A stretch of 64,000 nucleotides of DNA from Talpa occidentalis. Its lineage: Eukaryota; Chordata; Mammalia; Eulipotyphla; Talpidae. The position numbers and the translations under genes are program-made. Where the stretch lies: contig NW_023602073.1 in assembly GCF_014898055.3 (NCBI RefSeq), positions 26,795,666 to 26,859,665 of the forward strand. The letters run 5' to 3'. The notes beneath the pieces are model-generated. The model made no database searches. It had not been told where the DNA came from and saw nothing but the letters and a program-made list of their open reading frames with translations. Numbering within the stretch: position 1 is the first letter of the stretch; each line of letters opens with the position of its first letter. Shown piece after piece: positions 47,801 through 61,000 of the stretch.

Positions 47801-48573
47801 GGCACGCCTGCACCCTGCTCTCGCACTCAGAGCCCCAGCGGCGGGGCCGTGCGCCCGCAGACGCCCTAGACGGAGGGCCGGGGTCCCGGTCCCTGGAGGG
47901 CAACCCCGGGAAGCCAGGGACAAGCGGCGACCGCGGCCTCTTCCAAAAGTGCAGGCACACAGGCCGCCGCCGAAAAAAGCCCCGGGCAAGCCAGCAGCAC
48001 TCAAAGGGGAAGAGTCCGCACCTGGCCCAGCAGCGCTGATGAGCCCCAGGCTCCGCCCCTGGCCGGAGCCTGACCCCGCCCACCCGACTCTGGCTGCGCA
48101 AAGGTGCACTTCCTCGGGCCGCCGCTCGGGGCCGCTGGTGAGGGGGTTCGGGGACCCTCAGCCCCACCGGGCTGGGGCCACCCCTGCACCCATGGGGGTC
48201 CGGGATTGTCCTCCCCCATGGGGGAACGGGGCCCTCTTCCCCTTCGCGGAAGCCCAAACCTTCCTCCCGGGGCACGCCTGCACCCTGCTCTCGCACTCAG
48301 AGCCCCAGCGGCGGGGCCGTGCGCCCGCAGACGCCCTAGACGGAGGGCCGGGGTCCCGGTCCCTGGAGGGCAACCCCGGGAAGCCAGGGACAAGCGGCGA
48401 CCGCGGCCTCTTCCAAAAGTGCAGGCACACAGGCCGCCGCCGAAAAAAGCCCCGGGCAAGCCAGCAGCACTCAAAGGGGAAGAGTCCGCACCTGGCCCAG
48501 CAGCGCTGATGAGCCCCAGGCTCCGCCCCTGGCCAGAGCCTGACCCCGCCCACCCGACTCTGGCTGCGCAAAG
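44818..48573 (+). repeat. Second mostly monomeric block
   Basis: Eight monomers close to the plain consensus interrupt the A-B-C order. Those at 44818, 46226 and 46695 carry the intact CTAGGGGGCGC core. The one at 45287 lacks a single G in it. Confidence 0.7.
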
Positions 48574-49043
48574 GTGCACTTCCTCGGGCCGCCGCTCGGG
48601 GCGCTGGTGAGGGGGGTTCGGGGACCCTCAGTCCCACCGGGCTGGGGCCACCCCTGCACCCATGGGGTTCCGGGATTGTCCTCCCCCATGGGGGAACGGG
48701 GCCCTCTTCCCCTTCGCGGAAGCCCAAACCTTCCTCCCGGGGCACGCCTGCACCCTGCTCTCGCACTCAGAGCCCCAGCGGCGGGGCCGTGCGCCCGCAG
48801 ACGCCCTAGACGGAGGGCCGGGGTCCCGGTCCCTGGAGGGCAACCCCGGGAAGCCTGGGACAAGCGGCGACCGCGGCCTCTTCCAAAAGTGCAGGCACAC
48901 AGGCCGCCGCCGAAAAAAGCCCCGGGCAAGCCAGCAGCACTCAAAGGGGAAGAGTCCGCACCTGGCCCAGCAGCGCTGATGAGCCCCAGGCTCCGCCCCT
49001 GGCCAGAGCCTGACCCCGCCCACCCGACTCTGGCTGCGCAAAG

Positions 49044-52000
49044 GTGCACTTCCTCGGGCCGCCGCTCGGGGCCGCTGGTGAGGGGGGTTCGGGGACCCTC
49101 AGTCCCACCGGGCTGGGGCCACCCCTGCACCCATGGGGGTCCGGGATTGTCCTCCCCCATGGGGGAACGGGGCCCTCTTCCCCTTCGCGGAAGCCCAAAC
49201 CTTCCTCCCGGGGCACCCCTGCACCCTGCTCTCGCACTCAGAGCCCCAGCGGCGGGGCCGTGCGCCCGCAGACGCCCTAGACGGAGGGCCGGGGTCCCGG
49301 TCCCTGGAGGGCAACCCCGGGAAGCCTGGGACAAGCGGCGACCGCGGCCTCTTCCAAAAGTGCAGGCACACAGGCCGCCGCCGAAAAAAGCCCCGGCAAG
49401 CCAGCAGCACTCAAAGGGGAAGAGTCCGCACCTGGCCCAGCAGCGCTGATGAGCCCCAGGCTCCGCCCCTGGCCGGAGCCTGACCCCGCCCACCCGACTC
49501 TGGCTGCGCAGGGGTGCACTTCCCGGGCCGCCGCTAGGGGGCGCTGGTGAGGGGTTTCGGGGACCCTCAGCCCCACCGGGCTGGGGCCACCCCTGCACCA
49601 TGGGGGTCCGGGATTGTCCTCCCCATGGGGGAACGGGGCCCTCTTCCCCTTCGCGGAAGCCCAAACCTTCCTCCCGGGGCACGCCTGCACCTTCCTCTCG
49701 CACTCACAGCCCCAGCGGCGGGGCCGTGCGCCCGCAGACGCCCTAGACGGAGGGCCGGGGTCCCGGTCCCTGGAGGGCAACCCCGGAAGCCAGGGACAAG
49801 CGGCGACCGCGGCCTCTTCCAAAAGTGCAGGCACACAGGCCGCGCGGAAAAAAGCCCCGGGCAAGCCAGCAGCACTCAAAGGGGAAGAGTCCGCACCTGG
49901 CCCAGCCGCGCTGATGAGCCCCAGGCTCCGCCCCTGGCCGGAGCCTGACCCCGCCCACCCGACTCTGGCTGCGCAAAGGTGCACTTCCTCGGGCCGCCGC
50001 TCGGGGGCGCTGGTGAGGGGGGTTCGGGGACCCTCAGCCCCACCGGGCTGGGGCCACCCCTGCACCCATGGGGGTCCGGGATTGTCCTCCCCCATGGGGG
50101 AACGGGGCCCACTTACCCTTCGCGGAAGCCCAAACCTTCCTCCCGGGGCACGCCTGCACCCTGCTCTCGCACTCAGAGACCCAGCGGCGGGGCCGTGCGC
50201 CCGCAGACGGCCTAGACGGAGGGCCGGGGTCCCGGTCAGGGGAGGGCACCCCCGGGAAGCCAGGGACAAGCGGCGACCGCGGCCTCTTCCAAAACTGCAG
50301 GCACACAGGCCGCCGCCGAAAAAAGCCCCGGGCAAGCCAGCAGCACTCAAAGGGGAAGAGTCCGCACCTGGCCCAGCAGCGCTGATGAGCCCCAGGCTCC
50401 GCCCCTGGCCAGAGCCTGACCCCGCCCACCCGACTCTGGCTGCGCAAAGGTGCACTTCCTCGGGCCGCCGCTCGGGGCCGCTGGTGAGGGGGGTTCGGGG
50501 ACCCTCAGTCCCACCGGGCTGGGGCCACCCCTGCACCCATGGGGATCCGGGATTGTCCTCCCCCATGGGGGAACGGGGCCCTCTTCCCCTTCGCGGAAGC
50601 CCAAACCTTCCTCCCGGGGCACCCCTGCACCCTGCTCTCGCACTCAGAGCCCCAGCGGCGGGGCCGTGCGCCCGCAGACGCCCTAGACGGAGGGCCGGGG
50701 TCCCGGTCCCTGGAGGGCAACCCCGGGAAGCCTGGGACAAGCGGCGACCGCGGCCTCTTCCAAAAGTGCAGGCACACAGGCCGCCGCCGAAAAAAGCCCC
50801 GGGCAAGCCAGCAGCACTCAAAGGGGAAGAGTCCGCACCTGGCCCAGCAGCGCTGATGAGCCCCAGGCTCCGCCCCTGGCCAGAGCCTGACCCAGCCCAC
50901 CCGACTCTGGCTGCGCAGGGGTGCGCTTCCCAGGGCCGCCGCTAGGGGGCGCTGGTGAGGGGGTTCGGGGACCCTCAGCCCCCACCGGGCTGGGGCCACC
51001 CCTGCACCATTGGGGGTACGGGATTGTCCTCCCCCATGGGGGAACGGGGCCCTCTTCCCCTTCGCGGAAGCCCAAACCTTCCTCCCGGGGCACGCCTGCA
51101 CCTTCCTCTCGCACTCACAGCCCCAGGGGCGGGGCCGTGCGCCCGCAGACGCCCTAGACGGAGGGCCGGGGTCCCGGTCCCTGGAGGGCAACCCCGGAAG
51201 CCAGGGACAAGCGGCGACCGCGGCCTCTTCCAAAAGTGCAGGCACACAGGCCGGCGCGAAAAAAGCCCCGGGCAAGCCAGCAGCACTCAAAGGGGAAGAG
51301 TCCGCACCTGGCCCAGCCGCGCTGATGAGCCCCAGGCTCCGCCCCTGGCCGGAGCCTGACCCCGCCCACCCGACTCTGGCTGCGCAAAGGTGCACTTCCT
51401 CGGGCCGCCGCTCGGGGCCGCTGGTGAGGGGGTTCGGGGACCCTCAGTCCCACCGGGCTGGGGCCACCCCTGCACCCATGGGGGTCCGGGATTGTCCTCC
51501 CCCATGGGGGAACGGGGCCCACTTACCCTTCGCGGAAGCCCAAACCTTCCTCCCGGGGCACGCCTGCACCCTGCTCTCGCACTCAGAGACCCAGCGGCGG
51601 GGCCGTGCGCCCGCAGACGGCCTAGACGGAGGGCCGGGGTCCCGGTCAGGGGAGGGCACCCCGGGAAGCCAGGGACAAGCGGCGACCGCGGCCTCTTCCA
51701 AAAGTGCAGACACACAGGCCGCCGCCGAAAAAAGCCCCGGGCAAGCCAGCAGCACTCAAAGGGGAAGAGTCCGCACCTGGCCCAGCAGCGCTGATGAGCC
51801 CCAGGCTCCGCCCCTGGCCAGAGCCTGACCCCGCCCACCCGACTCTGGCTGCGCAAAGGTGCACTTCCTCGGGCCGCCGCTCGGGGCCGCTGGTGAGGGG
51901 GGTTCGGGGACCCTCAGTCCCACCGGGCTGGGGCCACCCCTGCACCCATGGGGATCCGGGATTGTCCTCCCCCATGGGGGAACGGGGCCCTCTTCCCCTT

Positions 52001-55000
52001 CGCGGAAGCCCAAACCTTCCTCCCGGGGCACCCCTGCACCCTGCTCTCGCACTCAGAGCCCCAGCGGCGGGGCCGTGCGCCCGCAGACGCCCTAGACGGA
52101 GGGCCGGGGTCCCGGTCCCTGGAGGGCAACCCCGGGAAGCCAGGGACAAGCGGCGACCGCGGCCTCTTCCAAAAGTGCAGGCACACAGGCCGCCGCCGAA
52201 AAAAGCCCCGGCAAGCCAGCAGCACTCAAAGGGGAAGAGTCCGCACCTGGCCCAGCAGCGCTGATGAGCCCCAGGCTCCGCCCCTGGCCAGAGCCTGACC
52301 CCGCCCACCCGACTCTGGCTGCGCAGGGGTGCGCTTCCCAGGGCCGCCGCTAGGGGGCGCTGGTGAGGGGTTCGGGGACCCTCAGCCCCACCGGGCTGGG
52401 GCCACCCCTGCACCATGGGGGTACGGGATTGTCCACCCACATGGGGGAACGGGGCCCTCTTCCCCTTCGCGGAAGCCCAAACCTTCCTCCCGGGGCACGC
52501 CTGCACCTTCCTCTCGCACTCACAGCCCCAGGGGCGGGGCCGTGCGCCCGCAGACGCCCTAGACGGAGGGCCGGGGTCCCGGTCCCTGGAGGGCAACCCC
52601 GGAAGCCAGGGACAAGCGGCGACCGCGGCCTCTTCCAAAAGTGCAGGCACACAGGCCGGCGCGGAAAAAAGCCCCGGGCAAGCCAGCAGCACTCAAAGGG
52701 GAAGAGTCCGCACCTGGCCCAGCAGCGCTGATGAGCCCCAGGCTCCGCCCCTGGCCGGAGCCTGACCCCGCCCACCCGACTCTGGCTGCGCATAGGTGCA
52801 CTTCCTCGGGCCGCCGCTAGGGGGCGCTGGTGAGGGGGACCGGGGACCCTCAGCCCCACCGGGCTGGGGCCACCCTGCACCCATGGGGGTCCGGGATTGT
52901 CCTCCCCCATGGGGGAACGGGGCCCACTTACCCTTCGCGGAAGCCCAAACCTTCCTCCCGGGGCACGCCTGCACCCTGCTCTCGCACTCAGAGCCCCAGC
53001 GGCGGGGCCGTGCGCCCGCAGACGGCCTAGACGGAGGGCCGGGGTCCCGGTCAGGGGAGGGCACCCCCGGGAAGCCAGGGACAAGCGGCGACCGCGGCCT
53101 CTTCCAAAACTGCAGGCACACAGGCCGCCGCCGAAAAAAGCCCCGGGCAAGCCAGCAGCACTCAAAGGGGAAGAGTCCGCACCTGGCCCAGCAGCGCTGA
53201 TGAGCCCCAGGCTCCGCCCCTGGCCAGAGCCTGACCCCGCCCACCCGACTCTGGCTGCGCAAAGGTGCACTTCCTCGGGCCGCCGCTCGGGGCCGCTGGT
53301 GAGGGGGGTTCGGGGACCCTCAGTCCCACCGGGCTGGGGCCACCCCTGCACCCATGGGGATCCGGGATTGTCCTCCCCCATGGGGGAACGGGGCCCTCTT
53401 CCCCTTCGCGGAAGCCCAAACCTTCCTCCCGGGGCACCCCTGCACCCTGCTCTCGCACTCAGAGCCCCAGCGGCGGGGCCGTGCGCCCGCAGACGCCCTA
53501 GACGGAGGGCCGGGGTCCCGGTCCCTGGAGGGCAACCCCGGGAAGCCAGGGACAAGCGGCGACCGCGGCCTCTTCCAAAAGTGCAGGCACACAGGCCGCC
53601 GCCGAAAAAAGCCCCGGCAAGCCAGCAGCACTCAAAGGGGAAGAGTCCGCACCTGGCCCAGCACCGCTGATGAGCCCCAGGCTCCGCCCCTGGCCAGAGC
53701 CTGACCCCGCCCACCCGACTCTGGCTGCGCAGGGGTGCGCTTCCCAGGGCCGCCGCTAGGGGGCGCTGGTGAGGGGTTTCGGGGACCCTCAGCCCCCACC
53801 GGGCTGGGGCCACCCCTGCACCATTGGGGGTACGGGATTGTCCACCCCCATGGGGGAACGGGGCCCTCTTCCCCTTCGCGGAAGCCCAAACCTTCCTCCC
53901 GGGGCACGCCTGCACCTTCCTCTCGCACTCACAGCCCCAGGGGCGGGGCCGTGCGCCCGCAGACGCCCTAGACGGAGGGCCGGGGTCCCGGTCCCTGGAG
54001 GGCAACCCCGGAAGCCAGGGACAAGCGGCGACCGCGGCCTCTTCCAAAAGTGCAGGCACACAGGCCGGCGCGGAAAAAAAGCCCCGGGCAAGCCAGCAGC
54101 ACTCAAAGGGGAAGAGTCCGCACCTGGCCCAGCCGCGCTGATGAGCCCCAGGCTCCGCCCCTGGCCGGAACATGACCCCGCCCACCCGACTCTGGCTGCG
54201 CATAGGTGCACTTCCTCGGGCCGCCGCTAGGGGGCGCTGGTGAGGGGGATCGGGGACCCTCAGCCCCACCGGGCTGGGGCCACCCTGCACCCATGGGGGT
54301 CCGGGATTGTCCTCCCCCATGGGGGAACGGGGCCCACTTACCCTTCGCGGAAGCCCAAACCTTCCTCCCGGGGCACGCCTGCACCCTGCTCTCGCACTCA
54401 GAGACCCAGCGGCGGGGCCGTGCGCCCGCAGACGCCCTAGACGGAGGGCCGGGGTCCCGGTCAGGGGAGGGCAACCCCGGAAGCCAGGGACAAGCGGCGA
54501 CCGCGGCCTCTTCCAAAACTGCAGACACACAGGCCGCCGCCGAAAAAAGCCCCGGGCAAGCCAGCAGCACTCAAAGGGGAAGAGTCCGCACCTGGCCCAG
54601 CAGCGCTGATGAGCCCCAGGCTCCGCCCCTGGCCAGAGCCTGACCCCGCCCACCCGACTCTGGCTGCGCAAAGGTGCACTTCCTCGGGCCGCCGCTCGGG
54701 GCCGCTGGTGAGGGGGTTCGGGGACCCTCAGTCCCACCGGGCTGGGGCCACCCCTGCACCCATGGGGATCCGGGATTGTCCTCCCCCATGGGGGAACGGG
54801 GCCCTCTTCCCCTTCGCGGAAGCCCAAACCTTCCTCCCGGGGCACCCCTGCACCCTGCTCTCGCACTCAGAGCCCCAGCGGCGGGGCCGTGCGCCCGCAG
54901 ACGCCCTAGACGGAGGGCCGGGGTCCCGGTCCCTGGAGGGCAACCCCGGGAAGCCTGGGACAAGCGGCGACCGCGGCCTCTTCCAAAAGTGCAGGCACAC

Positions 55001-58000
55001 AGGCCGCCGCCGAAAAAAGCCCCGGCAAGCCAGCAGCACTCAAAGGGGAAGAGTCCGCACCTGGCCCAGCAGCGCTGATGAGCCCCAGGCTCCGCCCCTG
55101 GCCAGAGCCTGACCCAGCCCACCCGACTCTGGCTGCGCAGGGGTGCGCTTCCCAGGGCCGCCGCTAGGGGCCGCTGGTGAGGGGGGTTCGGGGACCCTCA
55201 GCCCCACCGGGCTGGGGCCACCCCTGCACCATGGGGGTACCGGGATTGTCCTCCCCCATGGGGGAACGGGGCCCTCTTCCCCTTCGCGGAAGCCCAAACC
55301 TTCCTCCCGGGGCACGCCTGCACCTGCTCTCGCACTCAGAGCCCCAGGGCGGGGCCGTGCGCCCGCAGACGCCCTAGACGGAGGGCCGGGGTCCCGGTCC
55401 CTGGAGGGCAACCCGGGAAGCCAGGGACAAGCGGCGACCGCGGCCTCTTCCAAAAGTGCAGGCACACAGGCCGCCGCCGAAAAAAGCCCCGGGCAAGCCA
55501 GCAGCACTCAAAGGGGAAGAGTCCGCACCTGGCCCAGCAGCGCTGATGAGCCCCAGGCTCCGCCCCTGGCCGGAGCCTGACCCCGCCCACCCGACTCTGG
55601 CTGCGCAAAGGTGCACTTCCTCGGGCCGCCGCTAGGGGGCGCTGGTGAGGGGTTTCGGGGACCCTCAGCCCCACCGGGCTGGGGCCACCCCTGCACCCAT
55701 GGGGGTCCGGGATTGTCCTCCCCCATGGGGGAACGGGGCCCTCTTCCCCTTCGCGGAAGCCCAAACCTTCCTCCCGGGGCACGCCTGCACCTTCCTCTCG
55801 CACTCAGAGCCCCAGCGGCGGGGCCGTGCGCCCGCAGACGCCCTAGACGGAGGGCCGGGGTCCCGGTCCCTGGAGGGCAACCCCGGAAGCCAGGGACAAG
55901 CGGCGACCGCGGCCTCTTCCAAAAGTGCAGGCACACAGGCCGCCGCCGAAAAAAGCCCCGGGCAAGCCAGCAGCACTCAAAGGGGAAGAGTCCGCACCTG
56001 GCCCAGCCGCGCTGATGAGCCCCAGGCTCCGCCCCTGGCCGGAGCCTGACCCCGCCCACCCGACTCTGGCTGCGCACAGGTGCACTTCCTCGGGCCGCCG
56101 CTAGGGGGCGCTGGTGAGGGGGTTCGGGGACCCTCAGTCCCACCGGGCTGGGGCCACCCCTGCACCCATGGGGGTCCGGGATTGTCCTCCCCCATGGGGG
56201 AACGGGGCCCTCTTACCCTTCGCGGAAGCCCAAACCTTCCTCCCGGGGCACGCCTGCACCCTGCTCTCGCACTCAGAGACCCAGCGGCGGGGCCGTGCGC
56301 CCGCAGACGCCTAGACGGAGGGCCGGGGTCCCGGTCCTGGAGGGCAACCCCCGGGAAGCCAGGGACAAGCGGCGACCGCGGCCTCTTCCAAAAGTGCAGG
56401 CACACAGGCCGCCGCCGAAAAAAGCCCCGGGCAAGCCAGCAGCACTCAAAGGGGAAGAGTCCGCACCTGGCCCAGCAGCGCTGATGAGCCCCAGGCTCCG
56501 CCCCTGGCCAGAGCCTGACCCCGCCCACCCGACTCTGGCTGCGCAAAGGTGCACTTCCTCGGGCCGCCGCTCGGGGCGCTGGTGAGGGGGTTCGGGGACC
56601 CTCAGTCCCACCGGGCTGGGGCCACCCCTGCACCCATGGGGGTCGGGATTGTCCTCCCCCATGGGGGACGGGGCCCTCTTCCCCTTCGCGGAAGCCCAAA
56701 CCTTCCTCCCGGGGCACCCCTGCACCCTGCTCTCGCACTCAGAGCCCCAGCGGCGGGGCCGTGCGCCCGCAGACGCCCTAGACGGAGGGCCGGGGTCCCG
56801 GTCCCTGGAGGGCAACCCCGGGAAGCCTGGACAAGCGGCGACCGCGGCCTCTTCCAAAAGTGCAGGCACACAGGCCGCCGCCGAAAAAAGCCCCGGCAAG
56901 CCAGCAGCACTCAAAGGGGAAGAGTCCGCACCTGGCCCAGCACCGCTGATGAGCCCCAGGCTCCGCCCCTGGCCAGAGCCTGACCCCAGCCCACCCGACT
57001 CTGGCTGCGCAGGGGTGCGCTTCCCAGGGCCGCCGCTAGGGGGCGCTGGTGAGGGGTTTCGGGGACCCTCAGTCCCACCGGGCTGGGGCCACCCCTGCAC
57101 CATGGGGGACGGGATTGTCCTCCCCCATGGGGGAACGGGGCCCTCTTCCCCTTCGCGGAAGCCCAAACCTTCCTCCCGGGGCACGCCTGCACCTTCCTCT
57201 CGCACTCACAGCCCCAGGGGCGGGGCCGTGCGCCCGCAGACGCCCTAGACGGAGGGCCGGGGTCCCGGTCAGGGGAGGGCAACCCCGGAAGCCAGGGACA
57301 AGCGGCGACCGCGGCCTCTTCCAAAAGTGCAGGCACACAGGCCGGCGCGGAAAAAAGCCCCGGGCAAGCCAGCAGCACTCAAAGGGGAAGAGTCCGCACC
57401 TGGCCCAGCCGCGCTGATGAGCCCCAGGCTCCGCCCCTGGCCGGAACATGACCCCGCCCACCCGACTCTGGCTGCGCATAGGTGCACTTCCTCGGGCCGC
57501 CGCTAGGGGGCGCTGGTGAGGGGTTCGGGGACCCTCAGCCCCACCGGGCTGGGGCCACCCTGCACCCATGGGGGTCCGGGATTGTCCTCCCCCATGGGGG
57601 AACGGGGCCCACTTACCCTTCGCGGAAGCCCAAACCTTCCTCCCGGGGCACGCCTGCACCCTGCTCTCGCACTCAGAGACCCAGCGGCGGGCCGTGCGCC
57701 CGCAGACGGCCTAGACGGAGGGCCGGGGTCCCGGTCAGGGGAGGGCACCCCCGGGAAGCCAGGGACAAGCGGCGACCGCGGCCTCTTCCAAAACTGCAGG
57801 CACACAGGCCGCCGCCAAAAAGCCCCGGGCAAGCCAGCAGCACTCAAAGGGGAAGAGTCCGCACCTGGCCCAGCAGCGCTGATGAGCCCCAGGCTCCGCC
57901 CCTGGCCAGAGCCTGACCCCGCCCACCCGACTCTGGCTGCGCAAAGGTGCACTTCCTCGGGCCGCCGCTCGGGGCCGCTGGTGAGGGGGGTTCGGGGACC

Positions 58001-61000
58001 CTCAGTCCCACCGGGCTGGGGCCACCCCTGCACCCTTGGGGGTACGGGATTGTCCTCCCCCATGGGGGAACGGGGCCCTCTTCCCCTTCGCGGAAGCCCA
58101 AACCTTCCTCCCGGGGCACCCCTGCACCCTGCTCTCGCACTCAGAGCCCCAGCGGCGGGGCCGTGCGCCCGCAGACGCCCTAGACGGAGGGCCGGGGTCC
58201 CGGTCCCTGGAGGGCAACCCCGGGAAGCCTGGGACAAGCGGCGACCGCGGCCTCTTCCAAAAGTGCAGGCACACAGGCCGCCGCCGAAAAAAGCCCCGGC
58301 AAGCCAGCAGCACTCAAAGGGGAAGAGTCCGCACCTGGCCCAGCACCGCTGATGAGCCCCAGGCTCCGCCCCTGGCCAGAGCCTGACCCAGCCCACCCGA
58401 CTCTGGCTGCGCAGGGGTGCGCTTCCCAGGGCCGCCGCTAGGGGGCGCTGGTGAGGGGTTTCGGGGACCCTCAGCCCCCACCGGGCTGGGGCCACCCCTG
58501 CACCATTGGGGTACGGGATTGTCCACCCACATGGGGGAACGGGGCCCTCTTCCCCTTCGCGGAAGCCCAAACCTTCCTCCCGGGGCACGCCTGCACCTTC
58601 CTCTCGCACTCACAGCCCCAGGGGCGGGGCCGTGCGCCCGCAGACGCCCTAGACGGAGGGCGGGGGTCCGGTCCTGGAGGGCAACCCCGGAAGCCAGGGA
58701 CAAGCGGCGACCGCGGCCTCTTCCAAAAGTGCAGGCACACAGGCCGGCGCGGAAAAAAGCCCCGGGCAAGCCAGCAGCACTCAAAGGGGAAGAGTCCGCA
58801 CCTGGCCCAGCCGCGCTGATGAGCCCCAGGCTCCGCCCCTGGCCGGAACATGACCCCGCCCACCCGACTCTGGCTGCGCATAGGTGCACTTCCTCGGGCC
58901 GCCGCTAGGGGGCGCTGGTGAGGGGGACCGGGGACCCTCAGCCCCACCGGGCTGGGGCCACCCTGCACCCATGGGGGTCCGGGATTGTCCTCCCCCATGG
59001 GGGAACGGGGCCCACTTACCCTTCGCGGAAGCCCAAACCTTCCTCCCGGGGCACGCCTGCACCCTGCTCTCGCACTCAGAGACCCAGCGGCGGGGCCGTG
59101 CGCCCGCAGACGCCCTAGACGGAGGGCCGGGGTCCCGGTCAGGGGAGGGCACCCCCGGGAAGCCAGGGACAAGCGGCGACCGCGGCCTCTTCCAAAACTG
59201 CAGACACACAGGCCGCCGCCGAAAAAAGCCCCGGGCAAGCCAGCAGCACTCAAAGGGGAAGAGTCCGCACCTGGCCCAGCAGCGCTGATGAGCCCCAGGC
59301 TCCGCCCCTGGCCAGAGCCTGACCCCGCCCACCCGACTCTGGCTGCGCAAAGGTGCACTTCCTCGGGCCGCCGCTCGGGGCGCTGGTGAGGGGGTTCGGG
59401 GACCCTCAGTCCCACCGGGCTGGGGCCACCCCTGCACCCATGGGGTCCGGGATTGTCCTCCCCCATGGGGGAACGGGGCCCTCTTCCCCTTCGCGGAAGC
59501 CCAAACCTTCCTCCCGGGGCACCCCTGCACCCTGCTCTCGCACTCAGAGCCCCAGCGGCGGGGCCGTGCGCCCGCAGACGCCCTAGACGGAGGGCCGGGG
59601 TCCCGGTCCCTGGAGGGCAACCCCGGGAAGCCTGGGACAAGCGGCGACCGCGGCCTCTTCCAAAAGTGCAGGCACACAGGCCGCCGCCGAAAAAAAGCCC
59701 CGGCAAGCCAGCAGCACTCAAAGGGGAAGAGTCCGCACCTGGCCCAGCACCGCTGATGAGCCCCAGGCTCCGCCCCTGGCCAGAGCCTGACCCAGCCCAC
59801 CCGACTCTGGCTGCGCAGGGGTGCGCTTCCCAGGGCCGCCGCTAGGGGGCGCTGGTGAGGGGTTTCGGGGACCCTCAGCCCCACCGGGCTGGGGCCACCC
59901 CTGCACCATTGGGGGTACGGGATTGTCCTCCCACATGGGGGAACGGGGCCCTCTTCCCCTTCGCGGAAGCCCAAACCTTCCTCCCGGGGCACGCCTGCAC
60001 CTTCCTCTCGCACTCACAGCCCCAGGGCGGGGCCGTGCGCCCGCAGACGCCCTAGACGGAGGGCCGGGGTCCCGGTCCCTGGAGGGCAACCCCGGAAGCC
60101 AGGGACAAGCGGCGACCGCGGCCTCTTCCAAAAGTGCAGGCACACAGGCCGCCGCCGAAAAAAGCCCCGGGCAAGCCAGCAGCACTCAAAGGGGAAGAGT
60201 CCGCACCTGGCCCAGCCGCGCTGATGAGCCCCAGGCTCCGCCCCTGGCCGGAACATGACCCCGCCCACCCGACTCTGGCTGCGCAAGGTGCACTTCCTCG
60301 GGCCGCCGCTAGGGGGCGCTGGTGAGGGGGACCGGGGACCCTCAGCCCCACCGGGCTGGGGCCACCCTGCACCCATGGGGGTCCGGGATTGTCCTCCCCC
60401 ATGGGGAACGGGGCCCACTTACCCTTCGCGGAAGCCCAAACCTTCCTCCCGGGGCACGCCTGCACCCTGCTCTCGCACTCAGAGACCCAGCGGCGGGGCC
60501 GTGCGCCCGCAGACGGCCTAGACGGAGGGCCGGGGTCCCGGTCAGGGGAGGGCACCCCGGGAAGCCAGGGACAAGCGGCGACCGCGGCCTCTTCCAAAAG
60601 TGCAGGCACACAGGCCGCCGCCGAAAAAAGCCCCGGGCAAGCCAGCAGCACTCAAAGGGGAAGAGTCCGCACCTGGCCCAGCAGCGCTGATGAGCCCCAG
60701 GCTCCGCCCCTGGCCAGAGCCTGACCCCGCCCACCCGACTCTGGCTGCGCAAAGGTGCACTTCCTCGGGCCGCCGCTCGGGCCGCTGGTGAGGGGGTTCG
60801 GGGACCCTCAGTCCCACCGGGCTGGGGCCACCCCTGCACCCATGGGGTCTGGGATTGTCCTCCCCCATGGGGGAACGGGGCCCTCTTCCCCTTCGCGGAA
60901 GCCCAAACCTTCCTCCGGGGCACCCCTGCACCCTGCTCTCGCACTCAGAGCCCCAGCGGCGGGGCCGTGCGCCCGCAGACGCCCTAGACGGAGGGCCGGG